A stretch of DNA of 64,000 nucleotides, taken from NCBI GenBank assembly GCA_003550305.1, contig QKYT01000178.1:1-64000 (forward strand). The letters are read 5' to 3'. This stretch comes from Glomus cerebriforme. Lineage: Eukaryota > Glomeromycota > Glomeromycetes > Glomerales > Glomeraceae. The first letter of the stretch is position 1. Each line of letters begins with the position of its first letter. Of the stretch, positions 25,331-36,491 are shown in pieces. The notes below the pieces were generated by a model, which saw only the letters and a list, made by a program, of their open reading frames with translations, had not been told where the DNA came from and did not search any database. The translations under genes and the position numbers were made by a program.

Positions 25331-25659
25331 AGCATTAATATAAGTGCAAAAATTTGCATAAGTTTTACAAAAAAAATTAATTATTCAGCATAATTTTTTA
25401 TAAATGATTTGTAAAAACTAAGTTTTAATATTTTTTATTATTAATATAATAAAGTATTTTAAAGAATCTTTGTAATGACTTTTGTGAACTTTTAACTACT
25501 TTAATTAAATCTAACAAAAAAAAAAATAAAGTATATACTAGTATATATATTTTTTCAACCAATTAAAATTAGGCTGATTATTGTATGTGATTTAATTATA
25601 TATTATTATACACATATTTTTATAAAGAAAATTTTAAAATTTACATGGGGTGTCTGGAC
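25331..25659. other. A+T-rich spacer, nothing seen
   Basis: No gene or clear repeat. It ends at the left terminus of the next TIR element. Confidence 0.35.
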
Positions 25660-26568
25660 TAGAGATATGCTCCGAAATCTGGTCAATCTGGATATCCGGT
25701 CATTCATCTAAAAATTGATCAGATTCAGATTGATCTATTTGTACCACCAGATTGATCAGATGGTTTAACAGATATCCAGTCAATCCAATGATCCATTTAT
25801 ATCACCAGATTTACCAGATTTTTTACATACTGTAATTGAAGGTGGGTGAAGAATCACTCCTATAAAAAGAAAAAAAAAGAACGTTAGTAATGTTCTTATA
25901 TTGAATTATAATAAAAAAAATACCTTCCTACCCCCTTTATCCCATTTATCTCCAGGAGCTGAGCTAAAGAGTTCATTTCTATAAAAAAGAAAAAAAATGA
26001 ACATTAATAAATGTTCTTATATAATAAAATAAAAAAGAAACACCTTTCCTTTTATTCCATCTATCCCATTTACCTTCAGGAGCTGAGCCAAAGAGTTCGT
26101 TCCTACAAAAAAAGAAAAAAAAATGTTAGCAATGTTCTTATATTATAACCATCCCCCCTTCATTACCTTCAGGAGTCAAGCCGAAGTGTTCGTTCCTATA
26201 AAAAAGAAAAAAAAAGAATGTTAGCAATATTTTTGTATTAAAGTTTAATAAAAAACACCTTCCCATTTACCCCATTTACTCTATTTACCTCCAGGAACTG
26301 AGTCGAAGTATTCATTCCTATAAAAAAGAGTAAAAAAGAACGAAAAATATCTCTAAAAACAAAAAATAATAAAAAAAAAATACCAGATTTGACCAGATTA
26401 TCTGATCAATCCAGTTAATCTGGTCATCCATGTAATATCCGATCAATCTGGTGTTATCCAACAGATCCATCCAGATTATCTGAAATCCGTTCATTCCTTA
26501 ATCTGGATTATCCAATCCGTTCAAAAATGGATGACGGATTGAACAGATTTTACCGAAGCATACCTCTA
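25660..26568. mobile_element. TIR element with hAT-like ends and subterminal repeats
   Basis: Left tagagatatgctccgaaatc and reverse-complemented right tagaggtatgcttcggtaaa form about 30-bp inverted termini that begin TAGAG, which fits the hAT consensus YARNG. Both subterminal regions are packed with short tctggt / gatcagatt / accagat motifs in both orientations, as in hAT transposase-binding regions. The 8-base flanks (gtctggac and gtgtcaca) match poorly, so the target duplication is decayed or the limits are slightly off. The interior is a cassette array, not a transposase. Confidence 0.6.
25870..26335 (-). pseudogene. second type of exon-cassette array (NELF..PEGKW repeats)
   Basis: On the minus strand four related open blocks each follow a TAG or GTAG acceptor: NELFSSAPGDKWDKGGRK, NELFGSAPEGKWDRWNKRK, NEHFGLTPEGNEGG and NEYFDSVPGGK (stop follows). 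The first is 55 nt and ends at a GT. In the others the donor may be after CCTGAAG/CCTGGAG or about 30 nt later, so lengths of 29 or 59 nt are possible and the phase is not uniform. Intron-like DNA between blocks carries the palindrome gaacgttagtaatgttc or variants, as in the other arrays. Unknown product; probably decayed. Confidence 0.45.
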
Positions 26569-26589
26569 GTGTCACATAATTTTTTACTA

Positions 26590-26890
26590 TATGATAATTT
26601 ATCCTCCCTCCATATCATACCTTCTGTTTTCATTTTTTTCTATTTATTCTAGGGACTTAGAATTTTTTCAAGGTGTAAAATTCTATTCATCACATTTATT
26701 CGTCACATCCCTAATTTTGGCCAGATTTCATAATGCCAGCTGGAATATCCTTTTTGGAATATTGTCCTACGTTATATAATACAAAAAGGCAATTTTATTC
26801 CTCTTAAAAATCAAATTTTAGGTTATAAGAAATTTCCAAAAAGGCAATTTTATTGCAGATTATTTAATTTCAGCCAGAATTATGATCCCG
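26590..26890. repeat. interspersed repeat, copy 1 (inverted relative to 30700-30990)
   Basis: Shared text includes, reverse-complemented, ggccaaaattagggatgtga, gtgatgaataga and gaaaaaattct, followed by agaataaatag. A related but shorter fragment lies near 41600-41640. The element class is unclear; it flanks the TIR element immediately to its left. Confidence 0.55.
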
Positions 26891-27034
26891 TGTTCAGACA
26901 CCTTGTGTACAAATAAAAATTATTTTTTATAAATAAACTATATTTATTTATTTATTTTTTAAATATTTTATCTTTTTTTCTTAATATTACTATATTATTT
27001 TTTAGCAGATACATACAGAAATATTTGTTTGTTA

Positions 27035-27250
27035 ATACTAATTATACGAATACTAACTGCATTACTTTTACTTTTTTTTATTTGTATTCTAATACTATTA
27101 ATACTAATACTACTAACCACATTTCTTTTACTTCTTACTAATAATACTAATACTATTAATTACATTTTTTTTACTTCTTTTTATTTATACTTCTAATACT
27201 AATGATACTAATACTATTAACTGCATTTTTTTTACCATTTTTTTACTTAT
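27035..27250. repeat. three to four unit tandem repeat, about 65 bp
   Basis: Units contain aatactattaatactaatac, ctgcatt or ccacatt, then ttttacttctttttattt. No coding potential. The surrounding 27250-27790 is A+T-rich with further weak tataaaatatta repeats. Confidence 0.6.
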
Positions 27251-27789
27251 AATATTAATTATAAAGGTTACAAAAGTTACAGAATATTATGCATTGTAAA
27301 ATTGCAAAATATTATGAAAAAATATGTTTGCATAAAATTATAAAATATTATATTATAAAAAGTTATGGAATATTATATATATTACATTTACATAAATTTA
27401 CAATAGGTCTGAAAACTTACGAAATATTATAGTATATAAATTTACACAAATTTTCACATTAAAATTTTTCTAATGATCAGAATAACTTGTTATTGCAAAA
27501 ATATGTCTTAAAAGATTTTGATCACTATTACATATTTTCATTTTAAATTACATATTTTTACAATTAATGTAAAAGGAAAAGCTATTTATTAATTAATGAC
27601 TTCAAAAAAAAATACAGCAAAAGAAAAACTTTATTCTGTCTATCAGATAAAAATCTAAAGAATAGAAATCTTATTTAATCATTTATTAACTCTAAGTACT
27701 TGAGTATTAAATGCTAATAATTACCTAATTCTGTTATTTATATCTTTTATTAAAAAATACCTAGTGTATTCATTACAAATCCATTAAGG

Positions 27790-28114
27790 ACTTATGATGT
27801 AATTTGGGTAGAATTTAAGATTGTTTGCCAAGTAACTTGACTTGTATTTGCATTAAAAGTATATATTCTTACTTCTGGCAGATTTACAAATTGATTGATT
27901 AACCATCCCTCCTAAAAAATATTAATTAGTAGAGAACTATAAGAAAATAATCATCATAGTTTATCTACTTATTTCAACACCACCATTAATCCAATGCAAC
28001 ATTTTATTATGAATATACTGAGGTGAATCAAATTGTGAACATAACTTTATAATGAAATTTGATGCAACTGGAGGGTATGTTTCATTTTGCTGAGGAATTG
28101 TTAAAGCGTTCCAC
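27790..28114 (-). pseudogene. 3' remnant of an unrecognised protein-coding gene
   Basis: On the minus strand, after a GCAG acceptor, 28114-27969 is open for 48 codons with normal composition (WNALTIPQQNETYPPVASNF .. HNKMLHWINGGVEI) and ends at a GT. After a TTTTAG acceptor, 27911 downward reads EGWLINQFVNLPEVRIYTFN .. STQITS and stops near 27795. The two pieces do not join in frame by these signals, so a frameshift or other boundary is involved. Leaving out the junction, the text looks like real protein. I do not recognise the family. Upstream (higher coordinates) DNA is A+T-rich with no matching exons found. Confidence 0.45.
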
Positions 28115-28262
28115 CTGCAATAATAAAGCAAAATTAAAAAAAATAATACAAGTTATCTCTATATTTGAAAATATTCAGAAACCTGGTAATGAGAACAACA
28201 GCAACATCAGGGCCAAAAAGATAATTAAATGCCAACAATTTTTTTATATTATTTTTATGTAA

Positions 28263-28884
28263 TACCATTTGAGATAAACATATTCAATAATTGATATATT
28301 TCAATATCTCATATAAGAATGAAAATATGATCATATAAAAGTGCAAAGAAAATTAATGAATTATTATAATTACCCTTATTTGATTATAATTATTCACAGA
28401 AACTTGAAATAAATAAATATTTTGTAATAAATTTTCTTTATAATTATATAAATAGTTGCTCAATATTATTTAGCTTAAAAGTATCAATATTTCTTTACAA
28501 GTTACTTTACAATAATAATATTTGAAAGTTAGATCATTAGAAGTAATACAAATACTAATTTCACAAATTACTTTTAATGTATTGTACTGATCAAAGTAAT
28601 TCTATATTCTTATATGATCATATGGATATATACTTTTTTTTTTATATAATATTTTCAAAGTGAGAAAGTATAAATATTCTCAAACCCAAATTTTGATATG
28701 CTATTAAGAATATATTTACTAATTTGATCTTAAATAAAAATGAAAAATAGTTTTCAGATATTTCAACATTAAAGAAGGGTTTAATACTTGTAATATTCAT
28801 AATTATTTTTTGCCCATTAATTAAAGTATTACTAATATAAAATATAGGTAAACATTTTCTTTATATATTTAGTTTTATCATTTA
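28263..28884. other. A+T-rich spacer, nothing supported
   Basis: No gene, repeat or RNA recognised. The frame at 28059-28262 (+) overlaps the antisense exon of the remnant at 27790-28114 and is considered a shadow. Confidence 0.4.
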
Positions 28885-28892
28885 CATCTGTA

Positions 28893-29136
28893 TAAGGTTG
28901 CTTGCCAAAACCTAGGGATTTAGGCAAGATGACATTTTGCCAAAAAGTGAAATTTTGCTGAAACTATATTAAAGTTATATTAAAAAACTGGCAAAACTCT
29001 GAAGAAAAGTAAAACTGCTGAAACCTATTATAATTGCCAAAACTGCCAAAATTCTGCCAAAATTATAATAAATCTATAGTAAAATTTTGATGAAACTAAT
29101 CGTAGGATTTTAAAGAGGTTTAGGCAGGCAACCTTA
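28893..29136. mobile_element. 244-bp hAT-type MITE with 8-bp target duplication
   Basis: Ends taaggttgcttgcc and, reverse-complemented, taaggttgcctgcc are flanked by an exact 8-bp duplication catctgta (28885-28892 and 29137-29144). TAAGG fits the hAT terminal consensus YARNG and 8 bp is the hAT target size. Internally aggcaa/ttgccaaaa motifs repeat. No coding capacity. Confidence 0.9.
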
Positions 29137-29144
29137 CATCTGTA

Positions 29145-30239
29145 AACATAAAGTGAATAATTTGCTTATTAAATAAACATTGTTGAGTATAGTGGTTATT
29201 CTATTATCATATTCTATTATGATATCATTATATAATGGGATACCAGCTAAAGATTTAATATTATCATAGCAGATGAGAGGATCTTTATTTGCAAAAGTTT
29301 AGTTAAAATAGGCATGCATGATATTAGTTTAAAAAGGTATCTTATTTTTATAAAATTCAGAAATATTTAAAAAAAATATATTTTTTTTTGATAGATACAA
29401 AAGAGACATATAGTAAGATGGTAAAAAAACAGAAATAAACATATTTTTAATAAATAACATTTAAGGTAGATAAGTGTATAATTTATTATATAAAATATTG
29501 GCAAAAGACACTTTTTTAAATACAGTATATACTTAGATATATATAGTATTAAGTCTTTTGCATAAATATTATAAAAAATAATAGCAGAAAACTTATTCTT
29601 AATAGTATACTATATTTACAGATATACATCTAGAAGATAAGCCTTCTCTGTAATTATTATATAAAAAAAAATAAAAGAAGACTTGTCCTCGGTTACTATT
29701 CTTTATTAGAAGCATTCTAATAAATTTAAACAAACTAAAATATTTTCAATCAATTTGTAAAAGATTTCTAACTTGGATATTCATATTTGAATACATTTTT
29801 GGATTACCTTTAGGTATACTTTAATTTATATCGCTTTTTGATAATGAAAGATTTCTAGAATTTTAAAAATAAGTGAGTAGCTACAAAGGAATAAAAATAG
29901 TATAAAGCAATGAAACTATACAGATAACTACTTAGCAATAAAAAACTCACAAAACATTGCCAATATAAAAAATACTAAAATGAGTTTAAAGGTATAAAGA
30001 AAAAGTTTAAAACTGGTATATTTAGGTTATACTATAATAAATATATTTAGATTATATATCTATGATCAACTTATCACAATAAAAAAACTTGATAGAGAAG
30101 AAAGCTTTGGATAATGAAATAAAACTAAGGTAAATAATAAGCATAAACAAATAGGTAAAAAAATATCACAATTAGTTTATGAAATTAGATTAAAGCATCA
30201 TGATCAGATTATAAAATTAGATTATATGGACATTTATAG
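29145..30239. other. A+T-rich gene-free tract
   Basis: Only short frames with A+T-driven composition; no domain, splice-consistent exon or clear repeat recognised. Confidence 0.4.
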
Positions 30240-30425
30240 ATTATGTAAATATATATAGGATATATAGCTACATATAGGTTAAATGGATATACATAGGGTA
30301 AATAGTTATATATAGGTTATATGGGTATACATAGGGTATATACAGTAGCTATATATGGATTATATAGATATACATAAGGTATATAGTTACATATATATAG
30401 GGCATATGAATATATATAGATTTAA
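30240..30425. repeat. tandem repeat, about 44-bp units
   Basis: Four units built from atatagg(t)ta, atggatatacatagggta and tatagttac follow each other with small indels and end 13 bases before the left terminus of the next element. Confidence 0.65.
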
Positions 30426-30699
30426 TAAATATATATTATTGGCAATTTTTTTAAAGTTCAAATTTGCAGTACAGAGATCTGTGCAGTTCTATAATCCTGC
30501 CAGTATACAGTATAGAAAAAAAAAATAAAAATCTGCATAGATCTTTAAGAAACTAAAAATCTGCATAAAAATTTTATAATAAATTTGTGAAATTCTTGTA
30601 ATATACAGTATATAATATATATTTAAAATATAATATTATAAATATAATAAAACTTTATTTTTTTTTATTAAATGCAATTGAAATTTGCTATTTATCACC

Positions 30700-30990
30700 A
30701 GTGGTTTCAAATTTGGTAATTCTGGTAATTCCGGCCAAAATTTAAGTGATCAACAAATAATTTCCTTTTTTAGATTCTTGTATAACCAAATTTCCAATTT
30801 TGAAGAGAAATAAAATTGCCTTTTTGGATTGTGTAATGTTACCTAAATATCTATAAAAGGTAATTCCGGTCAGTGTTAAAGGTTTGGCCAAAATTAAGGA
30901 TGTGATGACTAACATATGATGAATAGACTTTCACATCTCGAAAAAATTCTGTTCCTGAAATAAATAGTAAAAATTATATGTGATGAATTA
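30700..30990. repeat. interspersed repeat, copy 2 (inverted relative to 26590-26890)
   Basis: Contains ggccaaaattaaggatgtga, aaaattgcctttttgga and gaaaaaattctgttcctgaa, each matching the reverse complement of copy 1 with scattered changes. Present inside the left part of the larger TIR element, so it inserted there or was captured. Confidence 0.55.
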
Positions 30991-31125
30991 TTACATATAT
31001 AAAGTCATGTGATTACCAGTGATGATCACCACCGGTGATTTGTAGTATTTTTTAATGTAATTTATACAATAAAGTTAAATTATTATAATACATTAAATTT
31101 AAAGAAAAAAAATCTATAAAATATA

Positions 31126-31691
31126 CAGTAGACGAAAAAAGTTTTCAGAAAAATATTTTTATTTATTGTACAACAAATAAGTGTTAGTGGCACATGAAAA
31201 TTTGCAGATATACCCTTTATGATGTGAAAAATTAGATATCAAAAGCATATTAGTAATAAATTACATGCTTTTCACCTATTAAAATTTAAGTCGTCCAAAA
31301 AATCATTCAAAAAAAATAAGTAGCCAATTTTTGACCAATTGAGCAACTTTAAAAAACAGTACCGTAATAAATATCCAACCAAATTTAATAATTTTTTTTT
31401 TATTTTATTTGTTAAATCATAAAGTATACCTGATAAAATTTTCATGTAATATTAATGATAAAAATAAAGCTAAATTTTGAAAAACTTAAAAAATCATGAA
31501 ATTTTCAATTGATTAAATTTAAAGTATTATAACATGAAATTTTATTAAGAAAAACCACATTGTGTATTAAGACAAAAATATTTTTCAGATCCGTTTCCAT
31601 ATAAATCTTATATTGTTTTAATAGATTATAAGTCATTTATTAGATAAATACTGACTGGAAAAATTATTCTGAAGACTTTTTTCGTTCACTG
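31126..31691. mobile_element. 566-bp Tc1-like TIR element
   Basis: Ends cagtagacgaaaaaagtttt and, reverse-complemented, cagtgaacgaaaaaagtctt are flanked by TA (31124-31125 and 31692-31693). CAGT termini with TA targets are typical of Tc1 elements. The interior is A+T-rich with no readable transposase, so it is non-autonomous or decayed. Confidence 0.8.
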
Positions 31692-31836
31692 TATTACTAT
31701 CCTTTTACTTTCTCTTAAATTTAAAGTTCAAATCTAGTATTTGAAGAATTCTAGAATTTAAAAAACCTAAAAATAAATAAAGAAATGTGTTAATAAAAAA
31801 ATATTTCTTTTAAAAAAAATAATAAATAAGAAAAAA

Positions 31837-33740
31837 ATACCTTCAAAATTCTGTAACATTATACTTTGAAGAACCTAAAAAAGAAAAAAAAATGAAATAT
31901 TAATAAAATGTTTTATTAAAAAAAATAAGCAAACTTTCAATTTTGAAATCCAAGAAGTTAAATCTAAAGCCAAAATCCTATAAAAAAGAAAGAAACATTA
32001 TATTAGTAATGTTTCTTTAATAAAAAAAAATTATATCTTTTCTGATACAAACCTTTAAAGTTCAAGTTGAATTTGAAGCTGAAGTCTTATAAAAAAAAAG
32101 AAATATTATATTAGTAATATTTTTTTAAATTTTAATAAAAAAAAATCTATATCTATTTCCTTTCAATACAAACCTTTAAAATTTAAGTCAAATCTAAAGC
32201 TGAAGTCCTACAAAAAAAGAAAGAAACATTATATTAGTAATATTTTTTTAATAAAAAAAATCTATATCTATTTCCTCTAATACAAATCTTTGAAGTTCAA
32301 GTCAAATCTGAAGCTAAAGTCCTACAAAAAAGAAAGAAATGTTACATTAGTAATGTTTCTTTAACAAAAAAAACTCCTGATATAAATCTTTGAAGTTCAA
32401 GTCAAATTTGAAGTTAAAGTCCTACAAAAAAAAGAAAAAAATGTTACATTAGTAATATTTCTTTAACAAAAAAAAAATTATATCTTTCCTGATTTTTCTA
32501 ATATAAATCTTCAAAGTTCAAAATCAAATCTGAAGCTGAAGTTCTACAAAAAGAAAAAAATGTTACATTAATAATAATTCTTTAACAAAAAAATTATATC
32601 TATCTTCCTTAATACAAACTTTTGAAGTTCAGGTTGAATTCTAAAGCTGAAGTTCTAATCTTCAAAGTTCAAGTCAAATCTAAATCTACAAAAAAAAAAA
32701 TATTATATTAGTAACATTTTACCCTTTTTCTTTTACTATAAACCTATTTCGAAATCTCATATTTGAAAACCTGAACCTATAAAAGAAAGAATGTTAGTAA
32801 ATATTCATTTAATATAAAAAAAAAAACAAAAAAAAAATTTGAAGTACTACCTTTGAAATAGAAGTTTGAAGCTATATTTCAGTTTTCTAAAACCTAAAAA
32901 ATAAAAAGAATATTAGTAAACGTTTATAAATAAAAAAAAACAATAAAAAATAAAAAAATTTTTAAAGTTATTATCTTTAAAATGAGAATCTAAAACTGTA
33001 CTTCAGTTTTCTGAAATCTAAAGAAAAACAAAAAGAACATTAATAAACATTCATTTAATAAAAAAAATTGACAAAAAAATTTGAAATTTTACCTTTAAAA
33101 TGAGAGTTTAAAGCCATACTTCAGTTTCCTAAAACCTAAAGAAAAATAAAAAAAACATTAATAAACATTCATTTAATAAAAAAAATAAACAAAAAAATTT
33201 TGAAGTCTTACCTTTGAAATAAGAGTCTGGAGTCATACTTCAGTTTTTAAAACCTAAAAAAAAAACAAAAAGAATGTTAGTAAATATTCATTTAATAAAA
33301 AAAAATAAACAAAAAAATTTTGAAGTCTTTCTTTCAAAATAGCAGTTCAGACTCCAAAATCATACTTTGATTTTCTAGAACCTAAAGAAAAACAAAAAGA
33401 ATGTTAATAAATATTCATTTAAAAAAAAATAAACAAAAAAAATTTGAAGTCTTACTTTTAAAATAGGAGTCTAAAGCTGTACTTCAGTTTCCTGATACTT
33501 AAAGAAAAACAAAAAGAATATTAGTAAATATTTATAAATAAAAAAATAAAAATAAAAATAAAATTTTGAAATAAATTACCTTTGAAATGAAATTTAGAGC
33601 CATATTTTAGTTTTCTAGAATCTAAAAAAATACAAAAAGAATATTAGTAAATATTTATTAAATAAAAAAAAATATATATTTATTTACTTTTGAAAGTAAA
33701 GTTTAGAGATAATGAGAGGAGTTCAGAGTTCTGCAAAAAA
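31837..33740 (-). pseudogene. paralogous array of about 16 exon-like micro-cassettes
   Basis: Minus-strand units recur every 100-130 nt: first (5') the 43-nt type (VWLQTL-like), then the 46-nt type, then about eight 34-37-nt units (TSASDSTWTSK-like), the same order as in 19639-21472. One unit (about 31944-31980) has an extra codon, ILALDLTSWISK, so the open frame tolerated a 3-nt insertion. Most donors and acceptors here are decayed and many units contain stops, more than in the other array. No terminal exon comparable with ITNLDRNFLN was found. Nothing shows current expression. Confidence 0.45.
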
Positions 33741-34586
33741 AAAAAATCAAAAAAAAATCTGCATTCTGCAGATTAAATATGAAGTTTAAAGAATTTACCA
33801 ATTTTGTCCAAGATTTTGAAACCTAAAATTTAAAATAGTTAAATAATAGTTTAACTGAAGTTTATCAGAATAAAAAAAAATCAAAGATTTTTGCACAAAG
33901 TTAACAAATTTGCAATATTGGAGATTATTGCAGATTTTTTNTAAAAACTTTACTAAAAAAATTTAAAGAAAATTATTTGAAGAACTGCGCAGATATTTAT
34001 CAAAAATATATAAAAAAAAGTGGAAATCTGCAAAATTTGCAGATTTCCGCAGTTCTGCGCCTCTAAAATTTCCCCAATATAATTATACATTTAATTAGAA
34101 ATCTAAATCAGATAAATCAATTTCAAAGACTAATAATAATAATAAAATTCTGAAAATGTTATGAAGTTGTAAAAAGAAACCTGATATTCCATGTATAATA
34201 GATATTATTTAAAAGATCATAAATCTTATACTGAAATAAGTAATATGATATTTTTAATATAGACTACAGAAATGGTAAGTTATTTAAAATTATAATAAAA
34301 GTAAAATAGTAATACTTTATTAATTCTTTAATTAATTAAATATTTCAGTTCAATAGTCTTGCAACAATTAAAAAATTACTAATGCATCCTTTATTTGCAT
34401 ATATACATTTATCAAAAAATAGATTTCAACCTGTCATATCTCAATTTTCTAATAATATATAAGATTCAATTAGTCCATTTTTTTCTAATCTTTTATAAGC
34501 ATTAATTACTTCACCTCAACAAATACTAATACAACCATTATTATAACAACTATCATTACAATCATCATCTTTATCTCAATAACCTT

Positions 34587-34793
34587 TTACCTTTAATAGC
34601 TAAATTTTTACAGCAAATAGATGAAACAGAAAGAATAGAAAGCTATTATTCTAAATTTTTAAAAGGTTTCAAAAAACAAAGAATTAGAGTTAAACATTTA
34701 AATAAATTGAATGATACACAATATGAAACTTGTGGAGTAACTGCAATTGGTAATATTGAAATTATTGAAGAAGTTGCTCAAAAATATAAATAA
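34587..34793 (+). pseudogene. C-terminal fragment of a SAM-domain-like protein
   Basis: Sixty-eight open codons read LPLIAKFLQQIDETERIESY and continue through KLNDTQYETCGVTAIGN to a stop. The pattern L-N-x3-Y-x3-G-V-x3-G-x4-I resembles the end of a SAM domain, a small helical protein- or RNA-binding fold. Upstream, 34480-34580 is a decayed Gln-rich stretch with stops in the same frame, so this is a gene remnant. No start codon or promoter is evident. Confidence 0.45.
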
Positions 34794-34979
34794 TGTATAT
34801 TTTGAAATTATCTTATTATTTTATTATAATAAATTGAAATAATTTTTTTTTTATTCTAATTATTCTAATCCAATTATAAAAAAAAATTTTCTATTTTAAA
34901 AATATCCACTTCTTTTAAAATAACCTTTTGCCATTTGAGACGTAATTTAAGAACAAGCTATAAGTAAAGGATAAATAGG

Positions 34980-35810
34980 ATTATAACTAATTTTTACAAA
35001 ATATCTGTTTCTTTGTAAAAATTATTTAATTGTAGAAAAAGCAGTTTTGATAGAATTAAGATCAGATGAATAAGGAGGTAAAAATTCAACTTTTAATCCA
35101 AATGCACTTAGGAAATCTTAATCATATCATGATGTATTTTAGCATTATCAAGAACTAAAACACTCCTAGTACTTGAAAAGGAATTTATTTGTTAACTATA
35201 CAAATAACATTTGATAAATATTAGAACTTGATACTAAATAAATAAATATTACAAAATAATGTACATACCATTTGTGAAATTACAACCACCTTCTATAATA
35301 TCCATAGCAATTATACCTTATTCTGTCAATGCAGATAAAAGCAAAAACTATTTTTTTCAACGCTCTTGAATTAATTTACTTCAGAATAACTATATAAATG
35401 CGTTAAAGTGCATTCATCTTTTGATAATTCATTCATAAATATCAATTTATCAGTTCTATATTGACTTATATTTGCAATAAATGCACTTCTTAACAATCCA
35501 TTTCGTTCAGAAGTAGCTTATGCAACTAAATTAACAATGAATTAAAATTTGAATAAGTTAATGAGAAATTATTAGAATATTGCTTTTAAAATCAAAAAAC
35601 TTTTACTTTTTTGCATGTAATATTACAATAAGCCAATGATCTCTATAGAGTTGGAATAGAAACATATTTTTCAGTTTATACTTGCATTTTCTTAATATAT
35701 TCATCAAGGTAATAATCAACAAGTTCATGAATAATTTCACATAATACTTAATATAAAACATCCTTATTAGTATATTCTGATGCAAATAAGTAAGATTAGT
35801 TCAGTTTCAA
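34980..35810 (-). pseudogene. Tc1/mariner-type transposase pseudogene
   Basis: Minus-strand pieces in several frames match the DDE transposase plan in order: a HTH-like start (about 35785), SERNGLLRSAFIANISQYRT then LIFMNELSKDE (first catalytic site, with Asn where Asp is expected) near 35390-35520, VLVLDNAKIHHD (second site) near 35150, and a broken FLPPYSSDLN-like stretch near 35060. Stops and frameshifts are frequent. A DDE transposase cuts and joins element ends; this one cannot be made. Confidence 0.65.
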
Positions 35811-36491
35811 TGTATAAAATAATTCTTACATTCATATTACTTCTATTGTAAACTTTTTTTTTTCTGATGGATGTTTTCATAGGTTTACAACACATCCCTA
35901 TTTGCATATGTATAAATAACTTTATTAACTAATGTCTTCCAATATAAAGTAATTTTGCGATTTGTTTTCTTGAATATCCATGAATATCCATCACTATATA
36001 ATAGTATAATATGCCATTCGAGATCCTCAGCTAAAGTTTTGGTCATTAAAACTACACAAAAAGAGAAAAAGAAAATTAGTAGAAATCTTCAAAAAAACAC
36101 GTATCTTTGTAATTTGAAAACCAGCTCTTACTTAGTAAATATTATACCTGAAACTTTGTAAATATCTAGTTTATTGTAATATTTTTATGAAAACCTGAAG
36201 TAATCATAAGAAATCACAATTAATAAAAAAGTTTTATTACAGCTATTTTCTAAATTCCTGAACCACCCAGTTTATTTTTGTTCTGAAAATAAATTTTTTT
36301 ATATGCAGTCATATGCAGTTATATGTATGTGATTATAAATGATTGATGATAACTCAGAATTAAATATTATTTATTAATAAGATTTATTAATAAGGAAGTT
36401 TGTATAACATATTGTAATCAGATTAACATTTTAAATAAACAATAAACAATAAACAAACCATATCTCTTCCTACAGACTATTGTTTTTTGTT

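Larger units (their letters stand above)
30438..34078. mobile_element. diverged 3.6-kb TIR element carrying a paralogous exon-cassette array
   Basis: The ends (attggcaattttttt..gtgcagtt and, reverse-complemented, attggggaaattttag..gcgcagaactgc) are weakly matched but resemble the ends of the element at 19305-21851. The interior array keeps the same order of unit types and the same orientation as that element, and both finish with aaatctgca..cagattaaatatgaagtt. Later insertions (a repeat at 30700-30990 and a Tc1-like element at 31126-31691) enlarge it. One undetermined base at 33941. Confidence 0.55.
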
